Below are positions 56,223 to 64,000 of a DNA stretch of 64,000 bases, piece after piece. A program made the translations under genes and the position numbers. Every line of letters begins with the position of its first letter. Position 1 is the stretch's first letter. The DNA is taken from positions 3,100,001 to 3,164,000 of the forward strand of contig NZ_FNSR01000001.1 in the NCBI RefSeq assembly GCF_900104845.1, given 5' to 3'. The notes beneath the pieces are model-generated. The model searched no databases. It saw only the letters and a list, made by a program, of their open reading frames with translations, and was not told the DNA's origin. The DNA comes from Paraburkholderia caballeronis (GTDB lineage: Bacteria > Pseudomonadota > Gammaproteobacteria > Burkholderiales > Burkholderiaceae).

Positions 56223-56230
56223 ATAATATC
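56223..56230. promoter_or_regulatory. Possible shared -10 region (ParA-like / thioesterase)
   Basis: GATAATAT: GATAAT on the plus strand (56223-56228) and TATTAT on the minus strand (56224-56229), about 85 and 110 bp from the two starts. Confidence 0.35.
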
Positions 56231-56308
56231 GGCAAACTCCGCCGCGCCGAAGCCCCTGACGCAACAGCGGCGGCCCATTCCAGCCCGTTATCCGGAGACT
56301 TTTCGCCC

Positions 56309-56728
56309 ATGAGCCTGCTGCGCACCGACGTTTCGATCGACCGACTCCACGAACGGCAACGCGGCAAACTGCCGGATTGGCTGGGCTTTCGGGCCATTTC
56401 GCTCGACGCGGGGCGGCTGCGCGCGGAACTGGACGTCCGGCCGGACCTGCTCGCGCCGAACGGCTTTCTGCACGCGGCGACGGTGATCGGCCTCGCGGAC
56501 ACCGCCTGCGGCTATGCGTGTTTCGCGCACCTGCCGGACAACGCGAAGAACTTCACGACGGTCGAGCTGAAGAGCAACTTCGTCGGCACCGCGCGGGAAG
56601 GCACGCTGACGGCGGTCGCGACCGCCGTCCATCTCGGCCGCAGCACCCAGGTGTGGGACGCGACCGTCAGCGGGCCGGACGGGAAGACCATCGCGCTGTT
56701 TCGGTGTACGCAGATGGTGTTGTACTGA
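56309..56728 (+). CDS. PaaI-type hotdog thioesterase
   Basis: 139 aa. Hotdog-fold signature: LLAPNGFLHAATVIGLADTACGYACF, with the catalytic-helix Asp in GLADTA, then NFTTVELKSNFVGTAREGTL and VWDATVSGPDGKTIALFRCTQMVL. Family enzymes hydrolyse acyl-CoA thioesters; some proofread aryl-CoA. The ATG at 56309 is preferred to longer Arg-rich starts. It stands alone between the ParA-like and cobalamin genes. Confidence 0.88.
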   Translation: MSLLRTDVSIDRLHERQRGKLPDWLGFRAISLDAGRLRAELDVRPDLLAPNGFLHAATVIGLADTACGYACFAHLPDNAKNFTTVELKSNFVGTAREGTLTAVATAVHLGRSTQVWDATVSGPDGKTIALFRCTQMVLY

Positions 56729-57045
56729 GCGTTCGGGTCGCTGATCTTCGCGGCGGTTGGCATGGCGAAGCGGTTCGGGGGTGAAACGGGGCGATCGGGT
56801 TCGGGGTCCGGGACAGGGCCGTCGAGCCGCCGCCCCTGTCGACGTTGATTTGCACGCCCGAACCTGCACGAGCTTTGCGCCCGCCCGACGCCGCTTTCGG
56901 GCATCGCATCGAGGCGGTCAAGCGCCGGCAAGCGCGTACGCCTGCCGGGGCCGCGCACCCACCGCGCCGAACGCCGGGCCATCGCCGTAACCGGCCGCCT
57001 CACCCCGCCCTCATCGCACCGCAACAACGCCGGTACAATCACGCG
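56729..57045. other. Intergenic region upstream of the cobalamin genes
   Basis: 317 bp. No cobalamin riboswitch sequence (B12 box) was recognised. TACAAT at 57034-57039 stands just before the cobU ATG. A stem GACAGGG...CCCTGTC (about 56811-56838) has no T run. Confidence 0.4.
57034..57039 (+). promoter_or_regulatory. -10-like element immediately before cobU
   Basis: TACAAT, 7 bases before the ATG at 57046; the expected transcription start would be at or next to the initiation codon. No clear -35. Confidence 0.3.
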
Positions 57046-57585
57046 ATGATTTCGCGCGACCTCACCTTCATCGTCGGCGGCGCGCGCTCGGGCAAGAGCG
57101 CGCACGCCGAACGGCTCGCCGCCGCGAGCGGCCTGCCCGTCACCTACGTCGCGACCGCGCGCGTCGCCGACGACGAATTCGCCGACCGCGTCGCGCATCA
57201 CCGCGCGCGCCGCCCCGCCCACTGGGCGCTGGTCGAAGCGCCGCTCGACCTCGCGGGCGCGCTCGACGCCGCCGCCGCGCCCGGCCGCTGCGTGCTGATC
57301 GACTGCCTGACGCTGTGGCTCGCGAACCTGCTGTGCCCGCCGGACGCGGCCGCGCCCGCCGACGACTGGCTCGCCCGCCTCGACGCGTTCGCCGCCGCGT
57401 GCGAACGCGCGCGCGGCACCGTGCTCGTCGTCAGCAACGAGATCGGCCTCGGCGTCGTGCCGCTCGGCGCGGCGACGCGCCAGTACGTCGACGAACTCGG
57501 CCGCCTGAACCAGCGGATCGCCGCGCTCGCGGACCGCGCAACGCTGATCGTCGCCGGCCTGCCGGTCGTGCTGAAGGGGGGGTGA
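57046..57585 (+). CDS. cobU: Adenosylcobinamide kinase / adenosylcobinamide-phosphate guanylyltransferase
   Basis: 179 aa. P-loop GGARSGKSAHAERLA, VTYVATARVADDEFADRVAHHRARRP, IDCLTLWLANLL and SNEIGLGVVPLGAATRQYVDELGRLNQRIA, all CobU/CobP landmarks. It phosphorylates adenosylcobinamide and then adds GMP, activating it for nucleotide-loop assembly. First of four overlapping genes (TGATG with cbiB). Confidence 0.95.
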   Translation: MISRDLTFIVGGARSGKSAHAERLAAASGLPVTYVATARVADDEFADRVAHHRARRPAHWALVEAPLDLAGALDAAAAPGRCVLIDCLTLWLANLLCPPDAAAPADDWLARLDAFAAACERARGTVLVVSNEIGLGVVPLGAATRQYVDELGRLNQRIAALADRATLIVAGLPVVLKGG

Positions 57586-58520
57586 TGCTGTCGCTGCCCG
57601 TCACCGCCGCGCTCGCGGTCGCCGCGGTTTTCGTCGACCGGGTGGTCGGCGAGCCGCGCCGCGCGCATCCGCTCGTCGCGTTCGGCGCGCTCGCGAACCG
57701 GCTCGAAGCGCGCCTGAACATCGGCCGGCGCGGCCGCCCGCTCGGCCTCGCCGCGTGGCTCGCGGCGGTCGCGCCGCCGGTCGCCGTCGCCGCGTGGCTG
57801 ACCGCCACGCTGCCGTGGCCGCTCGCCGCCGCGCTGCACGTCGCGCTGCTGTGGTTCGCGCTCGGCGCGCGCAGCCTGCGCGAGCATCTCGCGCCGATCG
57901 CCCGCGCGCTCGCGCAGCGCGACCTCGCGGCGGCCCGCAAGCTGACGTCGCGAATCGTGTCGCGCGACACGTCGAACGCGGACGAGACCGCGCTGTCGCG
58001 CGCGGCCGTCGAATCGGCGCTCGAAAACGGCAACGACGCGATCTTCGGCGCGCTGTTCTGGTTCGCGGTCGCGGGCGGCCCCGGCGCGCTCGCGTTCCGC
58101 CTCGCGAACACGCTCGACGCGATGTGGGGCTACCGGACCCCGCGTTATCTGCGCTTCGGCTGGGCGGCCGCGCGCATCGACGACGTGCTGAACTGGATTC
58201 CCGCGCGGCTCACCGCCGCGAGTTACGCGCTGCTCGGCGACACGCGCGTCGCGCTGCGCTGCTGGCGCGACCAGGCGCCGCGCTGGGACAGCCCGAACGC
58301 CGGCCCGGTGATGGCGGCGGGCGCGGGCAGCCTGAACGTGCTGGTCGGCGGGCCGGCGGTCTATCACGGCACGCTCGAACAGCGGCCGGTGCTCGGCGCG
58401 GGCGCGCCGCCGCGCGCGGCCCACATCGACGCCGCGTTGCAGCTCGTCGAGCGCACCACGCTGCTGTGGCTCGGCGCGCTGCTCGCGCTCGCGTTCATCG
58501 GCGTCGCGACGCATGTCTGA
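57585..58520 (+). CDS. cbiB: Adenosylcobinamide-phosphate synthase (CbiB/CobD)
   Basis: 311 aa integral membrane protein. Family blocks: DRVVGEPRRAHPLVAFG near the N terminus, RIVSRDTSNADETALSRAAVESALENGNDAIFGALFWF in the centre, and LNWIPARLTA. It attaches aminopropanol (phosphate) to adenosylcobyric acid. The start overlaps the cobU stop (TGATG), and its end overlaps the next gene by 8 bp. Named cobD in the aerobic-pathway nomenclature. Confidence 0.94.
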   Translation: MLSLPVTAALAVAAVFVDRVVGEPRRAHPLVAFGALANRLEARLNIGRRGRPLGLAAWLAAVAPPVAVAAWLTATLPWPLAAALHVALLWFALGARSLREHLAPIARALAQRDLAAARKLTSRIVSRDTSNADETALSRAAVESALENGNDAIFGALFWFAVAGGPGALAFRLANTLDAMWGYRTPRYLRFGWAAARIDDVLNWIPARLTAASYALLGDTRVALRCWRDQAPRWDSPNAGPVMAAGAGSLNVLVGGPAVYHGTLEQRPVLGAGAPPRAAHIDAALQLVERTTLLWLGALLALAFIGVATHV

Positions 58521-59562
58521 GCGGATCGAACGCACGCCGGCCGCCGTCGCGCACGGCGGCAACCTGCACGACGCGGCCGAACGCTACGGCATCCCATACG
58601 ACGCGTGGATCGACCTGTCCACCGGCATCAATCCGCATGGGTACCCGGTGCCGCCGGTGCCGGCCTCCGCATGGCGGCGGCTGCCCGACGACGGCGACGG
58701 CTTCGCCGCGTGCGCCGCGCGCTACTACGGCGCGCCGGACGAACGGCACGTGCTGCCGGTCGCCGGCAGCCAGGCGGCGATCCGCGCGCTGCCCGCGCTG
58801 CTGCCGCGCGGGGCGGCCGCGATCGCGCCGCTCACCTACGGCGAATACGCGCCGGCGTTCGCGCGCGCCGGCCATGCGGCGCTGATGCTCGACGCGACGG
58901 CCGACACGCTGCCGGACGGCGCGATGCACGCGGTCGTCGTCAATCCGGACAACCCGACCGCGACGCGCGTGCCGACGGCCCGCCTCTTGCGCTGGCGCGA
59001 GCAACTGGCGGCGCGCGGCGGCACGCTGATCGTCGACGAGGCGTTCGCGGATGCGTTCGCGCCGAAGCAATCGTCATCGCTCGCCGCGAGCGCCGCGCTG
59101 CCGGGGCTCGTCGTGCTGCGCTCGCCGGGCAAGTTCTTCGGAATCGCCGGCGCGCGCTGCGGCTTTGCGCTCGCGCAGCCGGACCGGCTGCACGCGCTGC
59201 GCGCCGCACTCGGCGCATGGACGGTCGGCGGCCCGGCGCGGCATGCGGTCCGGCATGCGTTCGCGGACACGGCATGGCAGACGCAGATGCGCGGGCAACT
59301 GGCGGCCGACAGCGCGCGGCTCGCGGCGCTGCTGCAAGCACATGGGCTCGCGCCGCGGACGACGCCGCTGTTCGCATGGGTCGCCGACCCGCGCGCGCAG
59401 GCCCTGCACGAAGGGCTGGCGCGACGCGGCGTGTGGACGCGCCTCTTTGCATCGCCCGCGAGCGTGCGTTTCGGCCTGCCGGCGTCGGACGACGAGTGGC
59501 TCCGGTTCGGCGCGGCGCTCGCGGACGCGATGCGATCGCTCGATCCGGGAGCCGTTCGATGA
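58513..59562 (+). CDS. cobC: L-threonine-O-3-phosphate decarboxylase (PLP-dependent, CobC/CobD type)
   Basis: 349 aa class I aminotransferase fold: AHGGNLHDAAERYGIPYDAWIDLSTGINPHGYP at the start, VVVNPDNPTATRVP, LIVDEAFADAF, and the PLP Lys in RSPGKFFGIAGARCGF. It makes aminopropanol phosphate, the substrate of CbiB. It overlaps both neighbours (8 bp and ATGA). The symbol cobC follows the Pseudomonas denitrificans nomenclature (Salmonella cobD) and must not be confused with the phosphatase gene at 60689. Confidence 0.93.
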   Translation: MSERIERTPAAVAHGGNLHDAAERYGIPYDAWIDLSTGINPHGYPVPPVPASAWRRLPDDGDGFAACAARYYGAPDERHVLPVAGSQAAIRALPALLPRGAAAIAPLTYGEYAPAFARAGHAALMLDATADTLPDGAMHAVVVNPDNPTATRVPTARLLRWREQLAARGGTLIVDEAFADAFAPKQSSSLAASAALPGLVVLRSPGKFFGIAGARCGFALAQPDRLHALRAALGAWTVGGPARHAVRHAFADTAWQTQMRGQLAADSARLAALLQAHGLAPRTTPLFAWVADPRAQALHEGLARRGVWTRLFASPASVRFGLPASDDEWLRFGAALADAMRSLDPGAVR

Positions 59563-60488
59563 CGTCGCGCGGATCGACAAGCGCGCGCGCGGCGCTGGCT
59601 GCGGCCGCCGTTCTGGCCGCTTCCGTCGGCGCGCACGCAGCAGTGACCGTCACCGACGACACCGGCGCGACCGTCACGCTCACCGCCCCCGCGGCGCGCG
59701 TCATCAGCCTCGCGCCGCACGCGACCGAACTGATCTACGCGGCCGGCGGCGGCGCGAAGCTCGTCGGCGCGGTCGCGTACAGCGATTACCCGCCGCAGGC
59801 GAAGGACGTGCCGCGCGTCGGCGACAACCGCTCGCTCGACCTCGAACGGATCGCCGCGCTGCGGCCGGACCTGATCGTCGTCTGGCGGCACGGCAACGCG
59901 CAGCAGCAGATCGACCGGCTGCGCGACCTCGGCATCCCGCTGTTCTTCAGCGAGCCGCGCCGCCTCGACGACGTCGCGACCGACCTGACGCGGCTCGGCG
60001 CATTGCTCGGCACGCAGGCCGCCGCGCAGCCGGCCGCCGATGCGTATCGGCGCGACATCGCGCAACTGCGCGCGCAGTACGCGACGCATCCCGCCGTCGA
60101 CGTGTTTTATCAGGTCTGGGACCAGCCGCTGATGACGATCAACGGCTCGCAGATGATCAGCGACGTGATCGCGTTATGCGGCGGGCGCAACGTGTTCGCC
60201 GCGTTGCAGCCGCTCGCGCCGACCGTCTCGACCGAAGCGGTGCTGGCCGCGAATCCGGAAGCGATCGTGACCGCGTCGCAGGGCGCGACCGCCCCGGACC
60301 GTCCGCTGCCGGGCCTCGACCGCTGGCGCGCGTGGCCGACGCTGACGGCGGTCGCGCGCGGCAACCTGTTCGCGATCGATGGCGATCTGTTGAGCCGGCC
60401 CGCGCCGAGGATCGCGCAAGGGGCGGCGCTGCTGTGCAAGGACCTCGAAATCGCGCGAGGCCGGCGGCCGGAGGGGGGTGCGCGTTGA
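59559..60488 (+). CDS. btuF: Periplasmic cobalamin-binding protein (BtuF type)
   Basis: 309 aa. Signal peptide ending GAHA/AVTVTDDTGATVTL; class III binding protein with AARVISLAPHATELIYAAGGGAKLVGAVAYSDYPPQAKDVPRVG, VFYQVWDQPLMTINGSQMI and CGGRNVFA. It delivers corrinoids to BtuCD. Its ATG overlaps the preceding stop (ATGA), so uptake and assembly genes are co-translated. A BtuD-like ATPase is at the right edge of the window on the other strand; btuC is not in view. Confidence 0.92.
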   Translation: MTSRGSTSARAALAAAAVLAASVGAHAAVTVTDDTGATVTLTAPAARVISLAPHATELIYAAGGGAKLVGAVAYSDYPPQAKDVPRVGDNRSLDLERIAALRPDLIVVWRHGNAQQQIDRLRDLGIPLFFSEPRRLDDVATDLTRLGALLGTQAAAQPAADAYRRDIAQLRAQYATHPAVDVFYQVWDQPLMTINGSQMISDVIALCGGRNVFAALQPLAPTVSTEAVLAANPEAIVTASQGATAPDRPLPGLDRWRAWPTLTAVARGNLFAIDGDLLSRPAPRIAQGAALLCKDLEIARGRRPEGGAR

Positions 60489-60688
60489 GGCGGCTGCCGG
60501 GGCGTGTCGCGAAACCGGACGCTCGGTTTGCTTTGCCGCTCCGATCCGGTGGATCGCTTACGCGCTCGTTCCCATGCCGTGCCGTTGCCGTCACGCAGCG
60601 TGGCGTCGCGAATACCCAGGGCGCGATACACGCATCGCCACCGACTGCGGCCGACCACCGCACACCGCATAACGCTCGCAAAGCGTGT

Positions 60689-61354
60689 TCAAACATTCCA
60701 CCGCACGAGCCGCCACTCGCCACCCACCGCCTCGCGCCGCAGCCACACAATCGCCGCCATCTCCAGCGTCCAGCGCATGCAGTTCGACAGCGGCACGCCG
60801 AGCGCGCGCGCCGTCATCGCGCGAATCACGCCCGCATGCGTGACGATCCACGTCATCGACGGCGCACCGGGAACGCCGACCCACGCATCGAGCCCCGCCT
60901 GCACCCGCGCATCGAATTGCACAACACTCTCGCCGCCATGCTCGCGCGCATGCAGAAAATCGGCGGCCCACGCGTCGACCTGTCCGCGCGCGATCGCCTC
61001 CCATGCGCACAGTTCCCACGCGCCGAAGTCGATCTCCGCGAAACGGTCGTCATACTGCGCCGCGAGTCCGTGCATCGACGCGAGCCGTTCGGCAACCGAC
61101 GAGCAGCGCGCGAGCGGACTCGTGACGATACGCAACGGCGACGCCAGGTCGCCGGTAGTCAACGCCTGCGCGATGTCCCCGCAGCCGGCAGGCGACACGT
61201 CACCGGCCGCTGCCGCCGCACCGATCGCAGCCAGCCGCCGCGCAATCTCCACAGCGCCCGCATCCGCATCGCCGGCGAGCGGCACATCGCTGCGCCCATA
61301 ACAGACGCCCGCCTCGACGGCGACCGCCGGATGCCGGATCAGAACGAGATCCAC
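60689..61354 (-). CDS. cobC: Alpha-ribazole-phosphate phosphatase-like histidine phosphatase
   Basis: 221 aa from GTG 61354 (VDLVLIRHPAV), which overlaps the cobS stop by 16 bp. Histidine phosphatase motif LVLIRHP at the N terminus, FAEIDFGAWELCAWEAI and the second catalytic His in WIVTHAGVIRAM, the CobC/GpmB layout. It removes phosphate from alpha-ribazole-5'-phosphate or adenosylcobalamin phosphate at the end of the pathway. Salmonella nomenclature (cobC), distinct from the PLP enzyme at 58513. Convergent with btuF, with no terminator seen between. Confidence 0.87.
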   Translation of the reverse strand: MDLVLIRHPAVAVEAGVCYGRSDVPLAGDADAGAVEIARRLAAIGAAAAAGDVSPAGCGDIAQALTTGDLASPLRIVTSPLARCSSVAERLASMHGLAAQYDDRFAEIDFGAWELCAWEAIARGQVDAWAADFLHAREHGGESVVQFDARVQAGLDAWVGVPGAPSMTWIVTHAGVIRAMTARALGVPLSNCMRWTLEMAAIVWLRREAVGGEWRLVRWNV

Positions 61355-62106
61355 GCGAGCCCCATCAGATAGATGGCGATTTCGAACACCTGCTGCGCGA
61401 AGCCGAGGCAGTCGCCGGTATAACCGCCGATGCGCCGCACGAAGTAACGGCCGAGCGCCCAGCGCAGCCCGCCCAGCACGACGAGCGTCGCGAGACCCGC
61501 GCGCCAGTCCGGCCACGCCGGCCAGAACAGCCACGGCAGCCCGAACGCGCACGCGACGAGCCATGCGCCCACGCGCATCCGCTGCGCGACCGGCTTCGCC
61601 TTGCCTTCGTCGCGCACGTAGTCGAGCGTCATCAGATAACTGATCGCGCACGCGCGGCTCGCCGCGTGCGCGGCGATCATCAGCGTCGCGGCCCGCAGCG
61701 GCGGCAGCGCGGCAAGCGTCTGCCACTTCAGCGCGAGCGCGACGACGAGGCCGATCGCGCCGAACGCGCCGATCCGCGAGTCGTGCATGATCCGCAGCAC
61801 GTCGTCGCGTCGATACGCGCCGCCGAACGCGTCGCAGCAGTCGGCCAGTCCGTCCTCGTGGAATGCGCCGGTCGCGACGAGCGTCGCGACCATCGACAGC
61901 AGCACCGCGACGCCCGCCGGCAGCACGCGCTGCGCGGCGAGATACACGAGCGCGCCGAGCGCGCCGACGAGCACGCCGACAAGCGGAAAATAACGCGCGG
62001 CCGCGTTCAGCCACTGCGGTTCGTAACCGACCCAGCGCGGCACCGGCACGCGCGTGAAGTAACCGAGCGCGGTGAAGAAATAACGCAGTTCCGCGAGCGG
62101 ATTCAT
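61339..62106 (-). CDS. cobS: Adenosylcobinamide-GDP ribazoletransferase (cobalamin synthase)
   Basis: 255 aa inner-membrane protein. Conserved: FFTALGYFTRVPVP at the start, the metal-binding GAFHEDGLADCCDAFGGAYRRDDVLRIMHDSRIGAFG, and the terminal GGYTGDCLGFAQQVFEIAIYL. It joins AdoCbi-GDP with alpha-ribazole (phosphate), the final assembly step. It starts 36 bp after the cobT stop and overlaps the phosphatase gene. Confidence 0.95.
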   Translation of the reverse strand: MNPLAELRYFFTALGYFTRVPVPRWVGYEPQWLNAAARYFPLVGVLVGALGALVYLAAQRVLPAGVAVLLSMVATLVATGAFHEDGLADCCDAFGGAYRRDDVLRIMHDSRIGAFGAIGLVVALALKWQTLAALPPLRAATLMIAAHAASRACAISYLMTLDYVRDEGKAKPVAQRMRVGAWLVACAFGLPWLFWPAWPDWRAGLATLVVLGGLRWALGRYFVRRIGGYTGDCLGFAQQVFEIAIYLMGLAWISF

Positions 62107-62142
62107 CGCGCGGCCCCGTTCATCACGACGCGGTGTACGTCG

Positions 62143-63207
62143 TCATTCATCGCGGTCGCTGCGATCCGCGACGCCCGCCGATTCGAAGCTCGCCATCTCG
62201 TTGACGAATGCCGCCGCCGCGCGCAGCAGCGGCACCGCGAGCGCCGCGCCGGTCCCTTCGCCGAGCCGCAGATCGAGCGCGAGCAGTTCGCGCGCGCCGA
62301 AGTAGTCGAGCATCCGCCGATGCCCGGCTTCGTTCGACGCATGCGCGAACACGCAGTAGTCGCGCACGTTGCGCGCGAGCGCATCGGCGACGACGAGCGC
62401 CGACGTCGCGATGAAACCGTCGACGAGAATGACCATCCGCGCCTGCGCCGCCGCGAGCAACGCGCCGGCCATCATCGCGATCTCGAAGCCGCCGAACGTC
62501 GCGAGCACGTCGAGCGGGTCGCGCGCGTCCGCATGGCGTTCGAGCGCCGCCGCGAGCACGTCGCGTTTCTTCGCGACGCCCGCGTCGTCGAGGCCGGTGC
62601 CGCGCCCGACGCATTCCGCGACCGGCACGCCGCACAACCGGCTCATCAGACACGCGGCCGACGACGTGTTCGCGATGCCCATCTCGCCGAAGCCGATCAC
62701 GTTGGTGCCGAGCGCCGCGTGATGGCGCACGCGCGCGGCGCCGGCCGCGAGCGCGGCAATCGCCTCGTCGCGCGACATCGCCGGCTCGCGCGCGAAGTTG
62801 CGCGTGCCGCGTCCGATGTGCGCGTCGATCAACGTCGGCGACGCGGGCAGCGGCGTCGCGACGCCCGCATCGACGATCTCCAGCGTCAGGCCCGCGACGC
62901 CGCTGAACGCGTTGATCGCCGCGCCGCCCGCGACGAAGTTCGCGACCATCTGCACGGTGACCGCCTGCGGATACGGGCTCACGCCCTCCTCCGCGATGCC
63001 GTGGTCGCCGGCGAACACGATCATCGCGGGCCGCTCGATGCGCGGCCGCGTGGTGCGCTGGATCATCCCGAGTTGCAGCGCGAGCCCTTCGAGGCGGCCG
63101 AGGCTGCCGGGCGGTTTCGTCTTCGTGTCGATCAGGTGTTGAAGCGTGTCGCGCAGCGACGTGTCGAGCGGCTCGACGGCGATCAGATCGTGCAGGGTGG
63201 AAGTCAT
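62143..63207 (-). CDS. cobT: Nicotinate-nucleotide:dimethylbenzimidazole phosphoribosyltransferase
   Basis: 354 aa from ATG 63207 (MTSTLHDLIAVEPLD); an ATG at 63231 would add 8 residues, and neither has a clear ribosome-binding site. Blocks: TKPPGSLGRLEGLALQLG, VFAGDHGIAEEGVSPYP, GFGEMGIANTSSAACL and the catalytic Glu in LRLGEGTGAALA. It makes alpha-ribazole-5'-phosphate from DMB and NaMN, feeding CobS and CobC. Confidence 0.95.
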   Translation of the reverse strand: MTSTLHDLIAVEPLDTSLRDTLQHLIDTKTKPPGSLGRLEGLALQLGMIQRTTRPRIERPAMIVFAGDHGIAEEGVSPYPQAVTVQMVANFVAGGAAINAFSGVAGLTLEIVDAGVATPLPASPTLIDAHIGRGTRNFAREPAMSRDEAIAALAAGAARVRHHAALGTNVIGFGEMGIANTSSAACLMSRLCGVPVAECVGRGTGLDDAGVAKKRDVLAAALERHADARDPLDVLATFGGFEIAMMAGALLAAAQARMVILVDGFIATSALVVADALARNVRDYCVFAHASNEAGHRRMLDYFGARELLALDLRLGEGTGAALAVPLLRAAAAFVNEMASFESAGVADRSDRDE

Positions 63208-63244
63208 GTTCGTTTCGTTCGTTGAAGGCATGGCAGGGCCGTTT

Positions 63245-64000
63245 TCATGCGTCGCGATGCAGCGCGGGCACCAGCGCCTCGTGCGCGCCGTCGCGGATCA
63301 GCACGAGCGGATGGCCGAACGCGTCGCTCGCGCGTTCGGGCGTCAGCACGTCCCGCACCGGTCCCGCGTGAAAACCGCCGCGTCCGTCGAGCAGCAGCGC
63401 ATGGGTCGCGAACCGCCGCGCAAGGTTCAGATCGTGACAGGAAAAAACGATCGCACGCGCGTCCGCGTGGACCCAGCGGGTCAACGCTTCGAGGCACGCG
63501 ATCTGGTGATGCAGGTCGAGATGCGACAGCGGCTCGTCGAGCAGCAGCAGCGGCGCGCCCTGGCACAGCACTGCCGCGAGCGCGACGCGCTGCCGTTCGC
63601 CGCCGGACAGCGACAGCACATCGCGCGCGGCGAGCCGTTCGAGGCCGAGCATCGCGAGCGCCGTCCGCGCGGCCGCGCGATCATCTGCGCGCTCCCAGCC
63701 CCAGCCGGTCAGATGCGGGTAGCGGTTCAGCAGCACGATGTCGAGCACGCTCGCGCTGAACGCATCGCGAATGTCCTGCGGCATCAATGCGCGCCGCTGC
63801 GCGAGCGTCGCGGGCGGCCAGTCCGCGAGCGCGGTTCCGTCTATCTCGACGTGGCCGTCGGCGGGTTTCGTCAGCCCCGCGAGCGTCGAGATCAGCGTCG
63901 TCTTGCCCGCGCCGTTCGCGCCGGCGACGCACCAGAGTTCGCCCGCGCGGAACGTCTGCGCCAGTCCTTCGACAAGCGTGCGCGTGCCGGCGCGCAGCGT
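63245..64000 (-). CDS. btuD: Cobalamin/iron-complex ABC transporter ATP-binding protein (BtuD type), 5' end outside window
   Basis: 251 codons visible, open to the right edge; the start lies beyond it. Walker A GANGAGKTT is at about 63905, then the signature LSGGERQRVALAAVL and Walker B LLLLDEPLSHLDLHHQ: the BtuD/FhuC/FecE class. The short FHAGPVRDVLTPERASDAFG end is family-typical. It is followed by cobT 37 bp downstream on the same strand. With BtuF at 59559 it probably forms a corrinoid importer; btuC is presumably just outside. A heme or siderophore substrate cannot be excluded from the ATPase alone. Confidence 0.85.
   Translation of the reverse strand, partial: TLRAGTRTLVEGLAQTFRAGELWCVAGANGAGKTTLISTLAGLTKPADGHVEIDGTALADWPPATLAQRRALMPQDIRDAFSASVLDIVLLNRYPHLTGWGWERADDRAAARTALAMLGLERLAARDVLSLSGGERQRVALAAVLCQGAPLLLLDEPLSHLDLHHQIACLEALTRWVHADARAIVFSCHDLNLARRFATHALLLDGRGGFHAGPVRDVLTPERASDAFGHPLVLIRDGAHEALVPALHRDA

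Noticed and set aside
56729..57045. Cobalamin riboswitch upstream of cobU
   Set aside because: The conserved B12-box sequences were looked for and not found.

Overview
The window reads as the chromosome of a high-GC beta-proteobacterium of the Burkholderia/Paraburkholderia type. Support: very GC-rich codon use; a general porin with a C-terminal Phe; a fused hemD-hemX gene inside a hemC-hemDX-hemY cluster; a DUF3460-scpA pair; glnB beside a glutamine-dependent nadE; tamA-tamB; and recurring TAnAAT -10 boxes standing out from the GC background. I see no rRNA or tRNA genes, insertion sequences, prophage or CRISPR array, so this is mostly core chromosome with a few accessory patches.

Layout. 1-4.3 kb: two tandem paralogous lipoproteins, then an ABC importer (ATPase plus double permease) with no binding protein. 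4.9-7.1 kb: a membrane GGDEF cyclase, an 11-bp tandem repeat and an 88-aa ferredoxin-fold-like protein. 7.2-10.9 kb: an OmpR/EnvZ-like two-component pair divergent from a Spy/CpxP-like periplasmic gene, with phased GTTAC/GTAAC boxes between them, then a pirin. 11.4-14.7 kb: a HisJQMP-type basic amino-acid importer with a structured leader. 15.3-19.1 kb: porin, glnB and nadE. 19.3-23.6 kb: a DUF482/GNAT protein, a GIY-YIG protein, ppa, an SDR remnant and an MFS transporter. 23.9-31.9 kb: hemY, hemDX and hemC (minus) divergent from ppc (plus). 32-36.5 kb: a methyltransferase, an XRE/MmyB regulator, argH and a bestrophin-like channel. 36.7-42.3 kb (minus): mrp, a sodC-like gene, dcd, an adiA-like decarboxylase and an LprI-like gene. 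42.6-45.9 kb: an OmpA-like lipoprotein and metG. 46-52.6 kb (minus): tamA, a 27-codon micro-ORF and tamB. 52.9-56.7 kb: DUF3460, scpA, panC, panD, a ParA-like ATPase and a PaaI-type thioesterase. 57-64 kb: two convergent cobalamin blocks, cobU-cbiB-cobC(PLP)-btuF (plus) and btuD-cobT-cobS-alpha-ribazole phosphatase (minus).

How the genes work together. The cobalamin block covers import (BtuF, BtuD) and nucleotide-loop assembly (CobU, CbiB, threonine-phosphate decarboxylase, CobT, CobS, CobC phosphatase); corrin-ring genes are not in the window. hemC/hemD/hemX/hemY cover the middle of tetrapyrrole synthesis. TamA and TamB form the outer-membrane translocation and assembly module. The two-component pair with its divergent Spy-like gene resembles enteric cpxRA-cpxP in layout.

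The most notable observations are the phased operator-like array at 9.3-9.4 kb, the micro-ORF coupling tamA to tamB, the SodC-like lipoprotein lacking the usual zinc-site histidines, the 11-bp tandem repeat at 6.6 kb, the terminator-bearing leader upstream of the HisJ-type gene, and a terminator whose T tract abuts the adiA ribosome-binding site. All functional assignments come from reading motifs by eye. No database search was run.
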